NCBI GenBank assembly: GCA_964058805.1
Contig: CAXKVV010001825.1
Location: forward strand, 1-26,767
Direction: 5' to 3'
DNA length: 26,767 bases
From: Schoenoplectus triqueter
Lineage: Eukaryota; Streptophyta; Magnoliopsida; Poales; Cyperaceae
In this document: in pieces, positions 10,961 through 19,965 of the stretch
Position numbering within the stretch: the stretch's first letter is position 1
How the letters are laid out: the number at the start of each line of letters is the position of its first letter
The notes under the pieces: model-generated
Seen by the model: only the letters and a program-made list of their open reading frames with translations
What the model was told of the DNA's origin: nothing
Databases searched by the model: none
Position numbers and translations under genes: made by a program

Positions 10961-11392
10961 AATGATTCTTAAATAATAATACCAGAACGAATACTTTTCT
11001 CAATTGAAAATCGGTTAGTTTCAAAAGCCCGAAATATATAACTAATAAAACTATAAAAATGATAAAGTATATTTATTAGTTATGAATCAAAAGAATTCGG
11101 TATTGTGCTTCTAATCACGTAGTAATCAAAATTAATTCCTTCCATCTTGAAAATGAACAAATTAAAGCATAGAACCCTGATTTACATGCCAGCTTTTCAG
11201 ACAAATGCGCAAATCTCTTTTCTTACCCTGCAGGTGCTGTTTCTCACCCCGTTTGTTGTTAAGAATTGGAAGAGAATATTAATTTATTCGGCAATTAAAC
11301 CATCATAAAAAAATAAAGTTCATTAAAATTGCGAATAAAATTACTTATTGATAGATACTATACATACATACAATATATATATATAGAGAGAG
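10961..11392. other. AT-rich spacer
   Basis: AT-rich sequence with a short less AT-rich patch at 11190-11270, ending in (AT)n(AG)n at 11373-11394 that leads into the MITE array. No gene is supported. Confidence 0.4.
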
Positions 11393-11801
11393 AGTAAAGA
11401 TACCGTGAACTTAATCTCACGGATGTCTTCCGTGAGCTTAACTATAAAAATATATCAAATCATCTTTAAATTTTAATTTATCATGTTCATTAAATTCTTT
11501 ACATGAAAATCTTGTGCGATGCAAAAATTTGGAGTGTTTTAAGAATTTTAAGTTATGCTTTTTAATTTTTGAAAATGAGCTCTAAAATAATAATAATATA
11601 TTCAATCTTTCAACATCATTTTTAAAAATTAAAAATGGTGACTTAAAAATATCAAAACACTCTAAATTTTTGCATCACATAAGATTTTTATATAAATAAT
11701 TTAATGAGTATGCTAAATTAAAATTTAGAGATAATTTGATATACTTTTTGAGTTAAGTTCACGGATGATCTATGTGAGCTTAAGCTCATGGTATCTTTAC
11801 T
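11393..11801. mobile_element. Array MITE copy A
   Basis: A 409 bp foldback element starts AGTAAAGATACCGTGAAC and ends with the near-inverse GTTCATGGTATCTTTACT-type sequence (TCATGGTATCTTTACT). The arms of about 200 bp pair almost throughout (for example TTTAAATTTTAATTTATCATG against its inverse). On the left it abuts (TA)n(GA)n. It carries no coding sequence. Stowaway-like (Tc1/mariner) affinity is possible because TA flanks the ends, but the flanking microsatellite prevents calling a target duplication. Confidence 0.82.
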
Positions 11802-11806
11802 CAGAG

Positions 11807-12213
11807 AGTAAAGATACCGTGAACTTAAAGAGGTCTTCTGTGAGCTTAACTATAAAAATATATCAAATCATCTTTAAATTTTAATTTATCATGTTCATTA
11901 AATTCTTTACATGAATATCTTGTGGGGTGCAAAAATTTGAAGTGTTTTAAGAATTTTAAGTTATGGTTTTTATTTTTTAAAAATGAGCTTTAAAAAAAAT
12001 AATAATATATTCAATCTTTCAACATCATTTTTAAAAATTAAAAATGGTGACTTATAAATAATTTGTGCATCCCATAAGATTTGTGCATCCCATAAGATTT
12101 TTATATAAATAATTTAATGAGCATGCTAAATTAAAATTTGGAGATGATTTGATATACTTTTTGAGTTAAGCTCACGGAAGATCTCTGTAAGCTTAAGCTC
12201 ATGGTATCTTTAT
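11807..12213. mobile_element. Array MITE copy B
   Basis: A second copy of 407 bp in the same orientation as A, separated from it by only 5 bp (CAGAG). Long stretches match A almost exactly, for example from TATAAAAATATATCAAATCA onward. A short internal duplication, TTGTGCATCCCATAAGATT repeated at about 12063-12102, is specific to B. It ends in TTTATTATATAT, running into a (TA)n(GA)n microsatellite. Confidence 0.82.

Positions 12214-12250
<37 letters not shown>
12214..12250. repeat. (TA)n(GA)n microsatellite
   Basis: About 18 bp of TA repeats followed by about 19 bp of GA repeats, between array copy B and the palindrome-headed repeat. Confidence 0.9.
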
Positions 12251-12528
12251 GTGTGCTAATGTGTTTTATAAAACACAAAATACTTTGTAATTCATGCTTA
12301 TATCTCATGTTTAAAAATTCAAATGGACGATCCAAACTACTAAATATGATCTTCATATCAAAATCTCCTTTGTGATCAAATTTTATATTTTTTTGGAATT
12401 TTTTTCTATTTATTTAAAGGGATAGAAAATCATTGATATTGAATGGTTCAGAAGATGTCTGATGAATAAATTTTGTAACCCTTCAAAATAATAGTATTTT
12501 TTTTACTATATGTAATTTTTTTATATAT
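12251..12528. repeat. Palindrome-headed repeat, copy 1
   Basis: Just inside the microsatellite is a perfect 16 bp palindrome GTGTTTTATAAAACAC (12261-12276), then AAAAT, and about 35 bp on AAAATTCAAATGGACG and ATCCAAACTACTAAAT. The same layout occurs at 20943-21050 beside another TA microsatellite, with a different palindrome. The right boundary is not defined; the stretch ends at array copy C. No coding sequence. Confidence 0.55.
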
Positions 12529-12530
12529 AG

Positions 12531-12928
12531 AGTAATTCTACCGTGGGCTTAACTCACAGAAAATCTCCGTGAATTTAATTCAAAAAGTACATCAATTCAT
12601 CTTTAAACTTTAATTTATCATTCTCATTATTGTATGAAAAATATATGGGATGTAAAAATTTGGAGTGTTTTGAGTTTTCTAAATCATAATTTTTAATTTT
12701 TAAAAATAATGAACAAATATTAAATATTTTATTTTTTTAGAGTTGATTTTAAAAAAATTAAAAATGATGACTTAGAAAACTCAAAACACCTCAAATTTTT
12801 GTCTTCAATAAAGTTTTCATATAAAAATTTTAATTAACATGATAAATCAAAATTTAGAGCTGATTTGATGTATTTTTTGAGTTAAGTTCACAGAGACCTT
12901 TCATGAACTTAAGTACATGGTATATTTA

Positions 12929-12930
<2 letters not shown>
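12531..12930. mobile_element. Array MITE copy C
   Basis: A more diverged copy of 400 bp, start AGTAATTCTACCGTGGGC, end CATGGTATATTTACT. It has the same orientation and internal order as A and B. It ends directly in (CT)12(AT)18. Confidence 0.75.

Positions 12931-12990
<60 letters not shown>
12931..12990. repeat. (CT)n(AT)n microsatellite
   Basis: Twelve CT repeats and about eighteen AT repeats join the right end of array copy C to the left end of copy D. Confidence 0.95.
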
Positions 12991-12992
<2 letters not shown>

Positions 12993-12995
<3 letters not shown>

Positions 12996-13347
12996 AAAGA
13001 TATCGTGAGTTTAACTCAAAAATTATATCAAATCATGTCCAAAATTTAATTTATCATCCTCATTAAATTCTTTACATGAAAATCTTGTGCGATGCAAAAT
13101 TTGAAGTGTTTTGAGCTTTTTAAGTCATTATTTTTAATTTTTTAAAATGATGTTCAAGTATTGAATATATTATTATTATTATTATTAGAGCTGATTTTCA
13201 AAAATCAAAAGCCATGACTTAAAAAGTTCAAAACACTCTATATTTTTGCATCCCGTAAGATTTTCATATAAAAAATTTAATGAGCATGATAAATTAAAAT
13301 TTGAAGACGATTTGATATGTTTTTTGAGTTAAGCTCACAATATCTTT

Positions 13348-13350
<3 letters not shown>
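12993..13350. mobile_element. Array MITE copy D
   Basis: A shorter copy of 358 bp, start AATAAAGATATCGTGAG, end CTCACAATATCTTTACT. Compared with A it lacks about 25 bp just inside each end, including the CACGGA / TCCGTG part of the terminal inverted repeat. Orientation is as in A-C. Confidence 0.75.

Positions 13351-13408
<58 letters not shown>
13351..13408. repeat. (CT)n(AT)n microsatellite
   Basis: Thirteen CT repeats followed by about fifteen AT repeats join array copies D and E, the same arrangement as between C and D. Confidence 0.95.
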
Positions 13409-13411
<3 letters not shown>

Positions 13412-13533
13412 AAAGATACTGTGTGCTTAAGTTCACGGAGGTCGTCCATGAGCTTAACTCAAAAAATATATCAAATCATCTCTAAATTTTAATTTATCAT
13501 ATTCATTAAATTATTCAGATGAAAATCTTGTGG
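13409..13533. mobile_element. Array MITE copy E, truncated
   Basis: Only the first about 125 bp of an array element remain (start AGTAAAGATACTGTG, end GAAAATCTTGTG). It is cut by a G-rich run (13532-13549) and family 1 copy 4. Right of that copy, CTCTCTCTTTCTATATATAT (13891-13910) resembles the CT/AT junctions of the array and may be the far end of E, the right arm having been deleted. Confidence 0.7.
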
Positions 13534-13545
13534 GGGGGGGGGAGG

Positions 13546-13893
13546 GGGGAGGGATCACTTGACAATGGATTTTCAGATAACTATGAAAAAAATAGAAAAG
13601 AACCTTTTGGACTTTTAGATTGATGGTAATTTAAATTTCATGCAATTTCATTATCGTTTGATAGTCTATCAAAGATCATCAAATTATAACCTTTATAAAT
13701 TATATAAATTTTTAATGGCTCTTGATGGTGTATCAAATGATAATGAAATTATATGAAACATATACATTAGATTTTTAATGGCTCTTAATGGCTCTTGATG
13801 GTGTATCAAAAATATGCATTAGATTTTTTTTAGTATTTATTTGAATTTTTTTTGTCAAGATTTTCAAAATAACCCATTAAGTGATCCCGGCTC
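13546..13893. mobile_element. Mutator-like MITE, family 1 copy 4
   Basis: A 348 bp foldback element has ends AGGGATCACTTGACAATGG and, inverted, CGGGATCACTTAATGGG. It is nested in array copy E and so is younger than the array. No target duplication is visible because the left flank has become a G-run and the right flank a CT tract. It contains a local duplication of AATGGCTCTTGATGGTGTAT (13713-13732, again at 13787-13806). Confidence 0.75.
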
Positions 13894-14875
13894 TCTCTTT
13901 CTATATATATAATTCTGAGTGCTGAATACATATACTTCTCACATAACTTACATATCCTGTTACCACGACACTGTCAATTTTGCATTATCTGCAAATCTTG
14001 TTACTAGGACATACACTAATTCTGCGCCATATAAGAAAACAAACTATATAATTATTGAATTTAACTTTTAAAGCTTATTTGATTTTCTTTTCGAAAATAA
14101 AGATATAGAAGCTTAATTTAATGGCTTCTCTTTCACCATTTTTTATAGTTTGATTATATACTAAATAAATCATTAATATACAATTTAAACATGTGAATGG
14201 ATTGTTCCTCAGATTGGTTTCAATGAGATGTTATCTTAGAGTAAGCTAAAAATAAGAGTGAGCGTATGCTCACAATTTGAAGCAAAATTTCATCAATAGA
14301 CCATTTCCATAAACAAATTATAACGAGTTAATTATGATACATCGAACTATGGTACATATATTTAGAAAAATAATATGCAAACTAAAAATTAAATTATTTT
14401 TTGTTCCGATCAATTATTTAGATATGACGTATCAACTTTAAATCAATTAGAATTGTAATTAAGATTTCGCCTCTCAAATAAATAATTAATAATATAAAAT
14501 TTGAAATATATTTAATAAAATTTCATATAAAAAATTTGAGAACAAAATATTTTTAAATGTTGGACATAATATTTTTAAATGCAAAATAATAATGATAATT
14601 ATAATAATAAATAATATAATTAAACACATAATAATATATAAATGATCATATAAAAAAATCATTATAAGAGTTTTGCTTCACCTGAAATATATTATACATA
14701 TTATTTTAAATGAGAAGAGAAAAACTATTTTATATGAATCCTTGAAAGTCAAAAAGATGAAAATATTTAAACAAAAATAATGGTGGAGAAAAATAATGAT
14801 GTGACATATTTAAAATTTTAAAAAATTTAATCATCTTTATATATTAAGAATTAAATCAATTTTCACTTCAATCAA
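13894..14875. other. AT-rich distal 5' region
   Basis: Very AT-rich sequence with no open frame above about 60 codons, no inverted-repeat element with clear ends and no resemblance to unit 2. I see nothing functional. Confidence 0.45.
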
Positions 14876-14970
14876 TCATTCACCATAAGTTTATTATAAA
14901 AGCTGAATATGTAATAAATGTTTATCACTCACCATAAGTTTATTATAAAAGCTGAATGTATAATAAAAGT
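14876..14970. repeat. 49 bp tandem duplication
   Basis: Two copies of a 49 bp unit, each containing CACCATAAGTTTATTATAAA followed by AGCTGAAT, start at 14876 and 14925 and differ at only a few positions. From 14971 to 15199 the sequence is AT-rich with no supported feature. Confidence 0.9.
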
Positions 14971-15241
14971 ATCATTAAAACAAGCTAAAATAGCATTGGA
15001 TTTAATAATATATTGCATAATTGTTTTGGGGGATAAGATTTAATCTAATTATACGAAGATTTGTTCTCCTACTGCTTAAATAATTGCAATCATGAATCTA
15101 ATAATCTATTTTTAATTAACTGGAGTTATATAGAGTACGTCGCCCTAGTAAGAATCACACAATATTTTGAGGAATATATATTGGACATGTCATTTGATAT
15201 CCGACCCGACCTTTTGAACCAGAATCAAAGGTTAAACCTCT

Positions 15242-15249
15242 TATAAATA
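15242..15249 (+). promoter_or_regulatory. TATA box of 8CM gene 1
   Basis: TATAAATA lies 100 bp upstream of the start codon in a context (TAAACCTCYTATAAATACCCC) conserved in gene 2. From the usual 30 bp spacing, transcription should begin near 15275, giving a leader of about 65-70 nt that includes the conserved AAAGCCCTAGCTAGCTC block. Confidence 0.8.
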
Positions 15250-15341
15250 CCCCCATTCAGCGAAGCCTCAAAGCACAGCAACACAAACATTCTGCAAATC
15301 AAAGCATCAAACACTCAAAGCCCTAGCTAGCTCCAGTACCA

Positions 15342-15761
15342 ATGGCAACCAAATCAGCTGCCTCCCTTGCCCTTCTCCTCACCTTCAATCTCCTTTTCTT
15401 CACCTTCACCAATGCCTGTGGCTACGGTTGCCCGACCCCATCTGGTGGTGGCAGTAGCGGTGGTAGCAGTGGTGGTGGCGGCAGCAGCAGCAGCAGCAGT
15501 GGCAGCTGCCCAACTGATGCACTCAAATTTGGCGTGTGTGCCGATGTTCTGAACATAATCAAGGGAGTGAAGATCGGCACTCCACCCACCACTAAGTGCT
15601 GCTCGCTCCTCAAGGGACTCGTTAATCTCGAGGCTGCGGTTTGCCTCTGCACTGCCATTAAGGGTAACATTTTGGGCATCAACCTTAACTTGCCTGTTGA
15701 TCTTAGCCTCATACTCAACTACTGTGGTAAGGGCACCCCTTCTGGTTTCAAGTGTGCTTAA
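15342..15761 (+). CDS. 8CM lipid-transfer-like protein (HyPRP/DC2.15 type), copy 1
   Basis: Intronless, 139 residues. Residues 1-25 form a signal peptide (hydrophobic LALLLTFNLLFFTFTNA), so the product should be secreted to the cell wall or apoplast. Residues 26-33 are CGYGCPTP; 34-55 are a Gly/Ser linker in place of the usual proline-rich stretch. Residues 56-139 are the eight-cysteine motif: C56, C66, CC 86-87, C101-x-C103, C128, C138, with the family's CCSLLKGLVNLEAAVCLCTA and NLPVDLSLILNYCGK. The family is related to lipid-transfer proteins and 2S albumins and is linked to cell-wall, growth and defence roles; the exact role here is unknown. The start is the first ATG after the conserved leader. 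Gene 2 encodes nearly the same protein: T3 and I78 differ and its linker is six residues shorter. Expression may differ, since its distal promoter has been moved away by insertions. Confidence 0.96.
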   Translation: MATKSAASLALLLTFNLLFFTFTNACGYGCPTPSGGGSSGGSSGGGGSSSSSSGSCPTDALKFGVCADVLNIIKGVKIGTPPTTKCCSLLKGLVNLEAAVCLCTAIKGNILGINLNLPVDLSLILNYCGKGTPSGFKCA

Positions 15762-15821
15762 TTGAGAAAATTACACCCAAACTGGTTGCATAATTAGGGG
15801 TTGGGATTGATGTGGTTGTTC

Positions 15822-15827
15822 AATAAA
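15822..15827 (+). terminator. Candidate polyadenylation signal, gene 1
   Basis: AATAAA lies 61 bp after the stop codon in a GT-rich 3' region. The same place in gene 2 reads CAATTAATT, so the signal is not conserved there, and gene 2 may use another (AATAAA at 26175-26180 is far). The sequence on to 16401 is T/G-rich 3' flank, partly matched by 25790-26220, with no further gene. Confidence 0.45.
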
Positions 15828-16401
15828 TTGGTTCTTGTTTGTTTGTTGTTGTTATATGTTTCTTTGGGTGCATGGGGTTATTATGCAAGTTCATTTCGCT
15901 TCATGTATGTGTTGGTTAATTCTGGAGTGCGTTTGTCTTATTTGGACTTAATTATCAGTTTATCATTATATATTTGGCTGGTTACTTTTCTCATGATAAT
16001 TGCTCCATGTTGCCTATGCCTAATTATGGAGCATTTAATGCATGGTGCATATTCAATAGGTACCATGTTAATTATGTTTACATACTACATAATTCATACG
16101 TAGTAGCGCACACAGGCTAAATTAAGATATGCGGATATCAGCGATCAGCACAATTAAGTTTCTGACTCCTGAGCGTATAATGAAAACAATCTTTGTAATT
16201 GTTTTTTTCTTTTGTTGTTTTCTGTGTAATATGAGAGAGCGTTATCAAGGAAATCAACATAATATGTTTTCAAGAAATCTTCACCCCTCAAATAAAATGA
16301 TACAATAAGTATTTCAATGAAAATTTCTTTTTATATTTGGACTTCTTAAATTAGAGATTATATTACAATTTACAATAATGAAGACGGTATGTAATTATTT
16401 T

Positions 16402-16817
16402 CAGTGGCGGATCTAGGATTTTGATTGGGGGGAGGCAATTATCGAATTGTATTGGCTTATCGGGTTCAAACCCATTAACTAATCGAGTACTAAATAAAAA
16501 AATAATAATTTAATATATATATTTAACTAATAATTTTTTATTAAGTAATAACATTTTATATATTAAAATAACAATAAAATAAAGCTCAAAGTAATAGATA
16601 ATCAAGTTGATGAAGAAAGTTTTCGACTAAGCAACTTTATATTTTGATATCTTTGCATAATTATTTCATTATGCATGGTATTAAAAAAAATTCTCAATAA
16701 AAATAACCAGACAATTCAGTGCGGGGGGCAAATTACCGAAAACATTACCGAAAAACACTATTTTTCAAAATTCAGGGGGGGCACGTGCCCCCCTGGATAA
16801 CCCTGGGTCCGCCCCTG
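16402..16817. mobile_element. hAT-type MITE with CAGTGGCGG ends
   Basis: A 416 bp element starts CAGTGGCGGATCTAGG and ends with the near-inverse CCTGGGTCCGCCCCTG. The 8 bp flanks are ATTATTTT (16394-16401) and ATTATTTC (16818-16825), 7 of 8 identical, fitting hAT-type target duplication. Near the right end is the palindromic stretch GGGGGGGCACGTGCCCCCC. The related 3' flank of gene 2 has no such element, so it inserted after duplication. An 85-codon frame crossing its right end is not a gene. Confidence 0.78.
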
Positions 16818-16904
16818 ATTATTTCTTGCTTGTATTTAAAATCCAGCACAGAAGAGAAATATATTTATAGATGTTGTCAGAATGAGACTTGTTTTGGCAC
16901 GGGG

Positions 16905-17128
16905 TCACACAAGAAAAGAAAAAAATTGAAATTTATTTATTGGGAAGTTTGCTTTCGGACGAAAATAGGAGGTTAAGGAATTAAAGATCAGGAAGATGAA
17001 TGATGCATTTACATTGAAGTGATATTGGTAGTGGTTCAGGCCGCAACGTGCACCATGGAAGCAGGGGCTACCTATATATGAAAACAGGATACTTTGATTT
17101 GCCAAGTTATTTTTAATCAGAAGAATAC
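16905..17128. repeat. Duplicated-unit block e (3' flank, unit 1)
   Basis: It matches 26240-26490 downstream of gene 2. Shared words include TTGGGAAGTT, TTAAAGATCA, GGAAGATGAATGATGCA, TTGAAGTGA, TCAGGCCGCAAC, ACTTTGATTTGCCAA and AATCAGAAGAATAC. It breaks off after AATCAGAAGAATAC at 17128, where a 3.2 kb insertion begins in unit 1. Confidence 0.8.
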
Positions 17129-18049
17129 CGGAGCTCAGTGGGGGGCAGGCATTAGCAATAGTTAAAATCGTCATTGATTGCGAAACCGTAGCGTGGTTTG
17201 GAAATTGGGACAGGAACCAGCACCATAGTCGTATTTAAATCAAGGTTGTGATCACGATCAATCGCGTGGTCTCTATTATTTTTACCCTGTGAGACTGCTC
17301 GCTGCCTCAACAAAAGATGTGAACAATTTGTGGCGAACCTGCATGCATGTGTTGATTAATTCTCCGATGATATCTCTGCTGAAGAAGGAAGAAAGTTGAT
17401 TTTCTCATCGCCTCGAATATGCAAATTTAAATTTCTTAAGATGACGCAAATTAGTCTGCGGAGCTTTTTCAAATTCGATCTTGATACAATTTGTACTGGT
17501 ACAAAAACCCGTTATATGTGCGGGCCATTTTACGTCCAAAATTATAATAAATTATATGTGACACTAATTACTTGCTTTTTCAGTTTAGATTCAAATTCAT
17601 GAGTACATACAAGTAAAATCAAATTAAACCTCTAATTGCATAATTGTTGAAACTACCCTTAGACCTTAGTACTGAATAGTAAAAAAGATGTACGCCACTA
17701 TTTGCAAGTTGCAACTATCAGTCTATATTTGTTGACAATCACTTGACTTCATTTTTACCAAGATCTCAAAGGCGCAAACAACAGTACTAAGCTTTCTTCA
17801 CATACAAATAATTATCAAAAAATATGAATAAATTTGGCTTAAGCAATAACTTTACTAAACAAATAAGCCACAGCAAACTATTGTGAGCAAACGCCGTATT
17901 CATATTACATAGAAAACAACAATAATTCAAGACTAAAAAAAAACCCAAAGCAAGGACAATGAAACATATAAAACAACTCCCATCACAGCCATATCAAAAT
18001 TCCATAATTAAAGATAGCTTTATTAATATTTAGTTTTCTTTGTATCATT
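17129..18049. other. Left part of the 3.2 kb insertion
   Basis: Less AT-rich to about 17600, then AT-rich. I recognise no gene or transposon end. On the minus strand, 17800-18049 would be the 3' untranslated region of the relic ending at 18050, with AATAAA near 18020 in that direction. Confidence 0.35.
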
Positions 18050-18133
18050 TCAAAGTAGTTTGACATCATCATTATGAAGTGTTCCTTTAACACAGTTGTA
18101 TGCAAATAAATCCTCACACAGATCATCTTGACC
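18050..18133 (-). pseudogene. Possible last exon of a minus-strand gene or relic
   Basis: Read on the minus strand, TTTTTTCTCTAG looks like a splice acceptor at 18145-18134. The next 84 nt are open and end in TGA: GQDDLCEDLFAYNCVKGT followed by LHNDDVKLL. The composition looks like real protein in otherwise AT-rich DNA, and AATAAA follows about 30 nt later. Further upstream on that strand, PIERHFVGGFMWEL (about 18248-18206) may be part of another exon, and 18540-18939 may be the 5' part. I do not recognise the family, and another frame is also open, so this is a weak call. Confidence 0.33.
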
Positions 18134-18361
18134 CTAGAGAAAAAATTAATGGAATATTAGATAGTCAAACTTCACTTAATTGAAAATACCAATTTTGCAC
18201 AGTAAAATTAATTCCCACATGAAGCCACCAACAAAGTGACGTTCAATAGGCAACCTGAAGCTTCGCACCAAGAATTGAATAGATATATAAAAAGAGCTAA
18301 CATATATAAATTATTATTGGACATAATAGTGTCATATACTCAGATTCCGTAATACAAGAAA

Positions 18362-18490
18362 CCAGAATAGAAGTTGAATGGAGACACTCGGCATTAGATA
18401 CATGCTTATCTGATGTTCAATGGAAAATACCAGAGACCAGATAAAAGTTAAATGGAGACACTCGGCATTAGATACATGGTTATCTGAGAA
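18362..18490. repeat. About 74 bp tandem duplication
   Basis: Two copies of a unit containing ATGGAGACACTCGGCATTAG then ATACATG and TTATCTGA start at 18362 and 18437, identical over about 30 bp in the core. It lies inside what would be an intron of the minus-strand relic. Confidence 0.9.
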
Positions 18491-18539
18491 AATCTCAATC
18501 AATAAAAACCAGAAAAAATGAATGACATTAATCAATACC

Positions 18540-18900
18540 AGATGGTTTGAGGCAGTGGGGTGGAGTGAGGCGGACTGAGAATAGGATAAGCATGGGGGCA
18601 GTGAGGTACGGAGAGGCGGAGGTTAGGGTTTAACGGAGAAGAGGCTCCGAGAAGAGGTGAAGCGTGGAGGCAGTGGGGTGCGGTGAGGCGGAGGATAGGG
18701 TTTAGGTGAGGCGCCGAGAAAAGGCGAAGAGTGGGTTGGGGGGTGCTGGGAAGAGGTGAAGAGGAGAAGACGGAAGTGGTAGAGCGGGAAGGTGAGTGTT
18801 TTCTCAACGAAGAAGGGTGCGAGGAGAAAACGGGAAGGAGAGAAGTTACGGGGAGTGTCGGCGAAAACAAGTGGAAAACACTTTGGACTGGAGGCGAAAT
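18540..18900 (-). other. GC-rich island, possible 5' part of the minus-strand relic
   Basis: It is by far the most G-rich stretch of the plus strand. Three partial repeats begin GGCAGTG at 18551, 18597 and 18669, each followed by a GTGAGGCGGA-like word. The minus strand holds a 135-codon frame (18532-18939) rich in Pro, Ser and Leu whose repeats encode LRLTAPHCLHAS and LRLSVPHCPHAY. It also carries AAACCCTAA (18631-18623) and AAACCCTAT (18703-18695), telo-box motifs known from leaders and promoters of plant translation genes. The frame may be an untranslated leader or a non-coding repeat; I do not call it a protein. Confidence 0.4.
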
Positions 18901-19965
18901 CCAGACTCCAGCCAGAAATCGGAGCTTTTTCTTAAACAATTTTCAAAGTAACTAATTTACATCAATGATTATTGATGTTTAACTTTCAAAGTAACTAATT
19001 TACACTAATAATTGATTATATATTCAACTTATTTTCACATATGATTCTGAAAATGTCACAACCCGAGCTCACATCCTTTAAAATGTCTTTTTTATACCGG
19101 ACAACTGACCGCATCCAATTAAAATTAAAAGACGCAAGTCCAACTCACACCCTTCAGTTCAAACTTGAAGGGCGTAAGCTCGGCTCGTGCCCTTCAATTA
19201 AGCTAGCACGTAGATCTTTTCGTGAGTTTTCCGAATTATAATTAAACGTCCCGATCAAAATTTTATATTAAAAATTATAAATATTTAAAGATTAAATTTT
19301 TAACTCATCAGTAAAGATTTAAAATTCTCTGGCCCACAACTCATTACAATAATACAAAAATTTTTATAATTAACAGTTCAAAAAATGAATCTAAAAAAAT
19401 GAATCTAAAATGAATCTAAATAGTTCAAAAAATAATTAACAGTTCACCTATCGATAATGAAAGTTTTTAATTATAATTTTAAATATAATTATAATTATTT
19501 TAATATATAAATAACAAAAATTATATTTAAATTTTTAATTAAAAATATAAATATAATTTCAATTATTTATTATATCTAATGAGCAATGAATTGGAGAATT
19601 TCTAAATATGTGATGATGAGCTGAAAATTTAATCTTTAAACATTTATAACTTTCGATAGAAAACTCCGATCGAACAGTTAAATACAATCCGAAAAACTCA
19701 TAAAAAGATCTATGTGCTAGCTCAATTGAAGGACATGAGGTGGATTTGCGTCCTTTAATCTTAGTTGGACACGGTCAACCGTCAGACACGAAAAATACAT
19801 TTTGAAGTGCGTGAGTCTGAATTGCGTCCTTATCATGATCATCTGTAAAAATAAATTGAATGTGTGATCGTTGACGTAAATTAGTCATTGTTCAAGGTTT
19901 CTTAAAATAAAATTCCACAGAAATCAGAATCGTTGATCCTTAAAACTTAACTGTTTGTCAGAGAG
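18900..19965. mobile_element. Long inverted-repeat element
   Basis: A left arm (about 18900-19340) and right arm (about 19590-19965) are inverted copies at roughly 70-80% by eye, around an AT-rich loop. Matching blocks include CTAATTTAC, TTCAAYTTATTTTYACA, CAATTRAGCTAGCAC with TAGATCTTTT, and AAATATTTAAAGATTAAATTT. The left arm has an extra 43 bp tandem duplication (TTTCAAAGTAACTAATTTAC at 18941 and 18984) and a local CCCTTCARTT duplication absent from the right arm. Outer ends are not sharp and no target duplication is found. Arms this long fit a non-autonomous Mutator-like or foldback element. Confidence 0.65.

Noticed and set aside
11393..13533. CRISPR-like or satellite array
   Set aside because: The units are about 400 bp foldback elements with joints of differing kind, not short direct repeats with unique spacers nor a uniform satellite.
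15367..15552. Plus-strand 61-codon frame with poly-Ala/Val inside gene 1
   Set aside because: It is the +1 frame of the Gly/Ser repeat codons, and its length depends on the repeat.
15422..15718. Antisense open frames over both 8CM genes (15422-15718; 25375-25836; 25461-25733)
   Set aside because: They lie wholly opposite the conserved 8CM coding frame, and their Leu/Pro-rich translation follows from the Gly/Ser and Cys codons of the sense strand. No promoter or domain supports them.
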